In this document: positions 21,190 to 22,087 of the stretch, piece after piece
Position numbering within the stretch: the stretch's first letter is position 1
Layout: every line of letters begins with the position of its first letter
Notes under the pieces: model-generated
What the model was told of the DNA's origin: nothing
What the model saw: the letters and a program-made list of their open reading frames with translations, nothing else
Database searches by the model: none
Program-made: the position numbers and the translations under genes
From: a virus
Virus record (IMG/VR): IMGVR_UViG_3300048924_000042
Location: 1-22,087 of that record
Strand: one strand, 5' to 3'
DNA length: 22,087 nucleotides

Positions 21190-21612
21190 TTATTTACCGT
21201 TATCATCGAGACTCTTCAGACGCGACGAGGCGTAGTCCTTTAGGGACTTACCTTTCTTGCCTTCGCTCGCTACGTTGGTGGTTGGATGGTGATTCCCCTG
21301 ACTGTTATCGGGTTGCACCGGTCGGCAGAGTTTAAGTTGATCTTCAAGCTCCTTGATCCGTTTATTCGCATCTTCCAGATGTGGTGTGGTGAAAGCACCC
21401 GACTCTTTCATCGCTTCGAGTTCTTTATTCTTTACGGATAAGACATCGACGACGGCGAGGAACAGGATGAACACCAGGACTAAGATAGACAACAAGAAGG
21501 TAGCCGTCTTGTTATCGCCGACGAATGCTTTTAAAGTCTTATCTCGCAGAAGAATTTCTTTCAGAAAAGGAAATAAGGACTTTAGTAAAAGTAGCAGGGT
21601 CGAGAGTGCCAC
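21190..21612 (-). CDS. Candidate i-spanin (inner-membrane anchored, coiled coil)
   Basis: This 140-residue protein starts at a GTG (21612) nine bases after AGGGG; no ATG fits better. Residues 3-22 are hydrophobic and amphipathic. A clear transmembrane segment follows at 37-58 (ATFLLSILVLVFILFLAVVD), then a heptad-like helical region at about 60-95 with Leu and Glu (KNKELEAMKE; RIKELEDQLKLC), and a polar, basic tail. The single strong membrane segment plus periplasmic coiled coil, immediately before a lipoprotein gene, fits an i-spanin. The extra N-terminal hydrophobic helix is unusual for Rz and makes a holin-like function possible. No endolysin gene lies in the window. Confidence 0.6.
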   Translation of the reverse strand: MALSTLLLLLKSLFPFLKEILLRDKTLKAFVGDNKTATFLLSILVLVFILFLAVVDVLSVKNKELEAMKESGAFTTPHLEDANKRIKELEDQLKLCRPVQPDNSQGNHHPTTNVASEGKKGKSLKDYASSRLKSLDDNGK

Positions 21613-21689
21613 TACGATAGTCCCCTAAAGTTCTTGAAAAATAATATAGTTCCAGGCTACATGGTGTAAGTTTTTACATCACTTACGGT

Positions 21690-21693
21690 CATA
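21690..21693 (-). promoter_or_regulatory. Weak candidate TATG promoter motif for the lysis/RNase H operon
   Basis: The 113-base divergent gap (21613-21725) carries a TATG on the minus strand about 78 bases before the GTG at 21612, farther than the other three candidates. It also has an A/T-rich run (AAAAATAATATAG) nearer the gene and a small TGTAA/TTACA inverted repeat. Which of these starts transcription cannot be decided from sequence. Confidence 0.2.
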
Positions 21694-21725
21694 CCTTTCG
21701 CCGCTCGCAAACCGAGGTATTAACA

Positions 21726-22087
21726 GTGAATATTTTCAAGGCGTTTGCCCAGATCGGATCGTTGGTGGACAACACGCTTGGCGTGGTCTCACCGATTGGC
21801 GAGCTGGCTGACAGATCCAAGACAGCTGCCCGTGAAAAGACGTGGCATTCCTTCTCCGACTTTGGCGCTGAGACCCTCGTAGGGTTCTCCTACAAGGTCA
21901 ACGATGTACCGACCGTAGTGTCGGATGAGATCGCCTTCTCGTGCTTGACTGCGATCAACTGGATCTATACTCAGGCCAAGCTTGGGACCTTCACTGAAGA
22001 GAAGGATAGCTTTACTCAAGCCTTCATTCAGCACTTCGGTACTCAGTTCGATCTGATCGACTCCGGTATCCAAACGGCATTCGGTAA
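21726..22087 (+). CDS. Partial gene (N-terminal 120 residues), unknown, possibly virion protein
   Basis: A GTG at 21726, eight bases after GAGG, opens a frame that continues to the window edge without a stop; the first 120 residues begin with NIFKAFAQIGSLVDN after the start. The protein is soluble-looking, with hydrophobic N-terminal helices, an acidic middle (FGAETLVGF, then VVSDEIAF) and a helical end (EEKDSFTQAFIQHFGTQ). No ATG lies at a better position. It diverges from the lysis gene pair. No domain is recognised and the C-terminus is missing. Confidence 0.75.
   Translation, partial: MNIFKAFAQIGSLVDNTLGVVSPIGELADRSKTAAREKTWHSFSDFGAETLVGFSYKVNDVPTVVSDEIAFSCLTAINWIYTQAKLGTFTEEKDSFTQAFIQHFGTQFDLIDSGIQTAFG

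Noticed and set aside
1-22087. Search for tRNA genes, CRISPR arrays, insertion sequences, integrase or toxin-antitoxin pairs
   Set aside because: No cloverleaf-like stretch, spaced direct repeats, terminal inverted repeats or transposase motifs were seen; genes are packed almost end to end.

Overview
The window reads as part of a phiKZ-like jumbo phage genome (nucleus-forming group, Chimalliviridae), probably infecting a Pseudomonas-type Gram-negative host. Three things support this. There are pieces of a multi-subunit phage RNA polymerase split into separate genes: a beta' N-terminal subunit with the DFDGD metal motif and a small protein ending in a beta-type C-terminus. There is a 2260-residue virion protein carrying a soluble-lytic-transglycosylase domain, directly divergent from the beta' gene, as I recall for phiKZ gp180/gp181. 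There is also a RecA/UvsX-like ATPase and an RNase H protein separated by two small genes, which resembles phiKZ gp152-gp155. The phiKZ gene numbers are from memory and were not checked by any search.

Layout. Left edge to 2127 (minus): the start of a gene leaving the window, and the beta' N-terminal subunit (TTG start). 2193-10973 (plus): the giant transglycosylase-bearing structural protein and a 648-residue virion or tail-type protein, separated by a GAAA-loop hairpin. 11009-12049 (minus): a helical, Gly/Ala-rich protein, probably structural, convergent on the previous block through a bidirectional hairpin. 12131-13618 (minus): a three-gene cluster of a NADAR/YbiA-like protein and two unknowns, ended by a UUCG-loop terminator with T8. 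13650-14108 (plus): a lone small acidic protein. 14074-17809 (minus): a five-gene operon of two unknowns, the beta C-terminal-like protein, a 93-residue protein and the RecA-like ATPase. 17913-18773 (plus): a single abundant-looking helical protein with its own promoter and a 16-bp bidirectional terminator. 18821-21612 (minus): an unknown, the RNase H fusion and a candidate o-spanin/i-spanin pair. 21726 to the right edge (plus): the start of another gene.

How they work together: the polymerase pieces belong to transcription (most likely the virion-packaged enzyme); the RecA-like ATPase and RNase H to replication, recombination and nucleic-acid turnover; the large plus-strand genes to the virion and cell-wall penetration; the spanin pair to outer-membrane disruption at lysis. 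The NADAR-like protein may reverse ADP-ribosylation of DNA and is the best candidate for an undescribed counter-defence function.

Genes are tightly packed. The longest gene-free stretch is 21613-21725, so there is no empty region over 300 bases. I saw no tRNA, CRISPR array, insertion sequence or integrase. Long open frames opposite the big plus-strand genes are codon-bias shadows.
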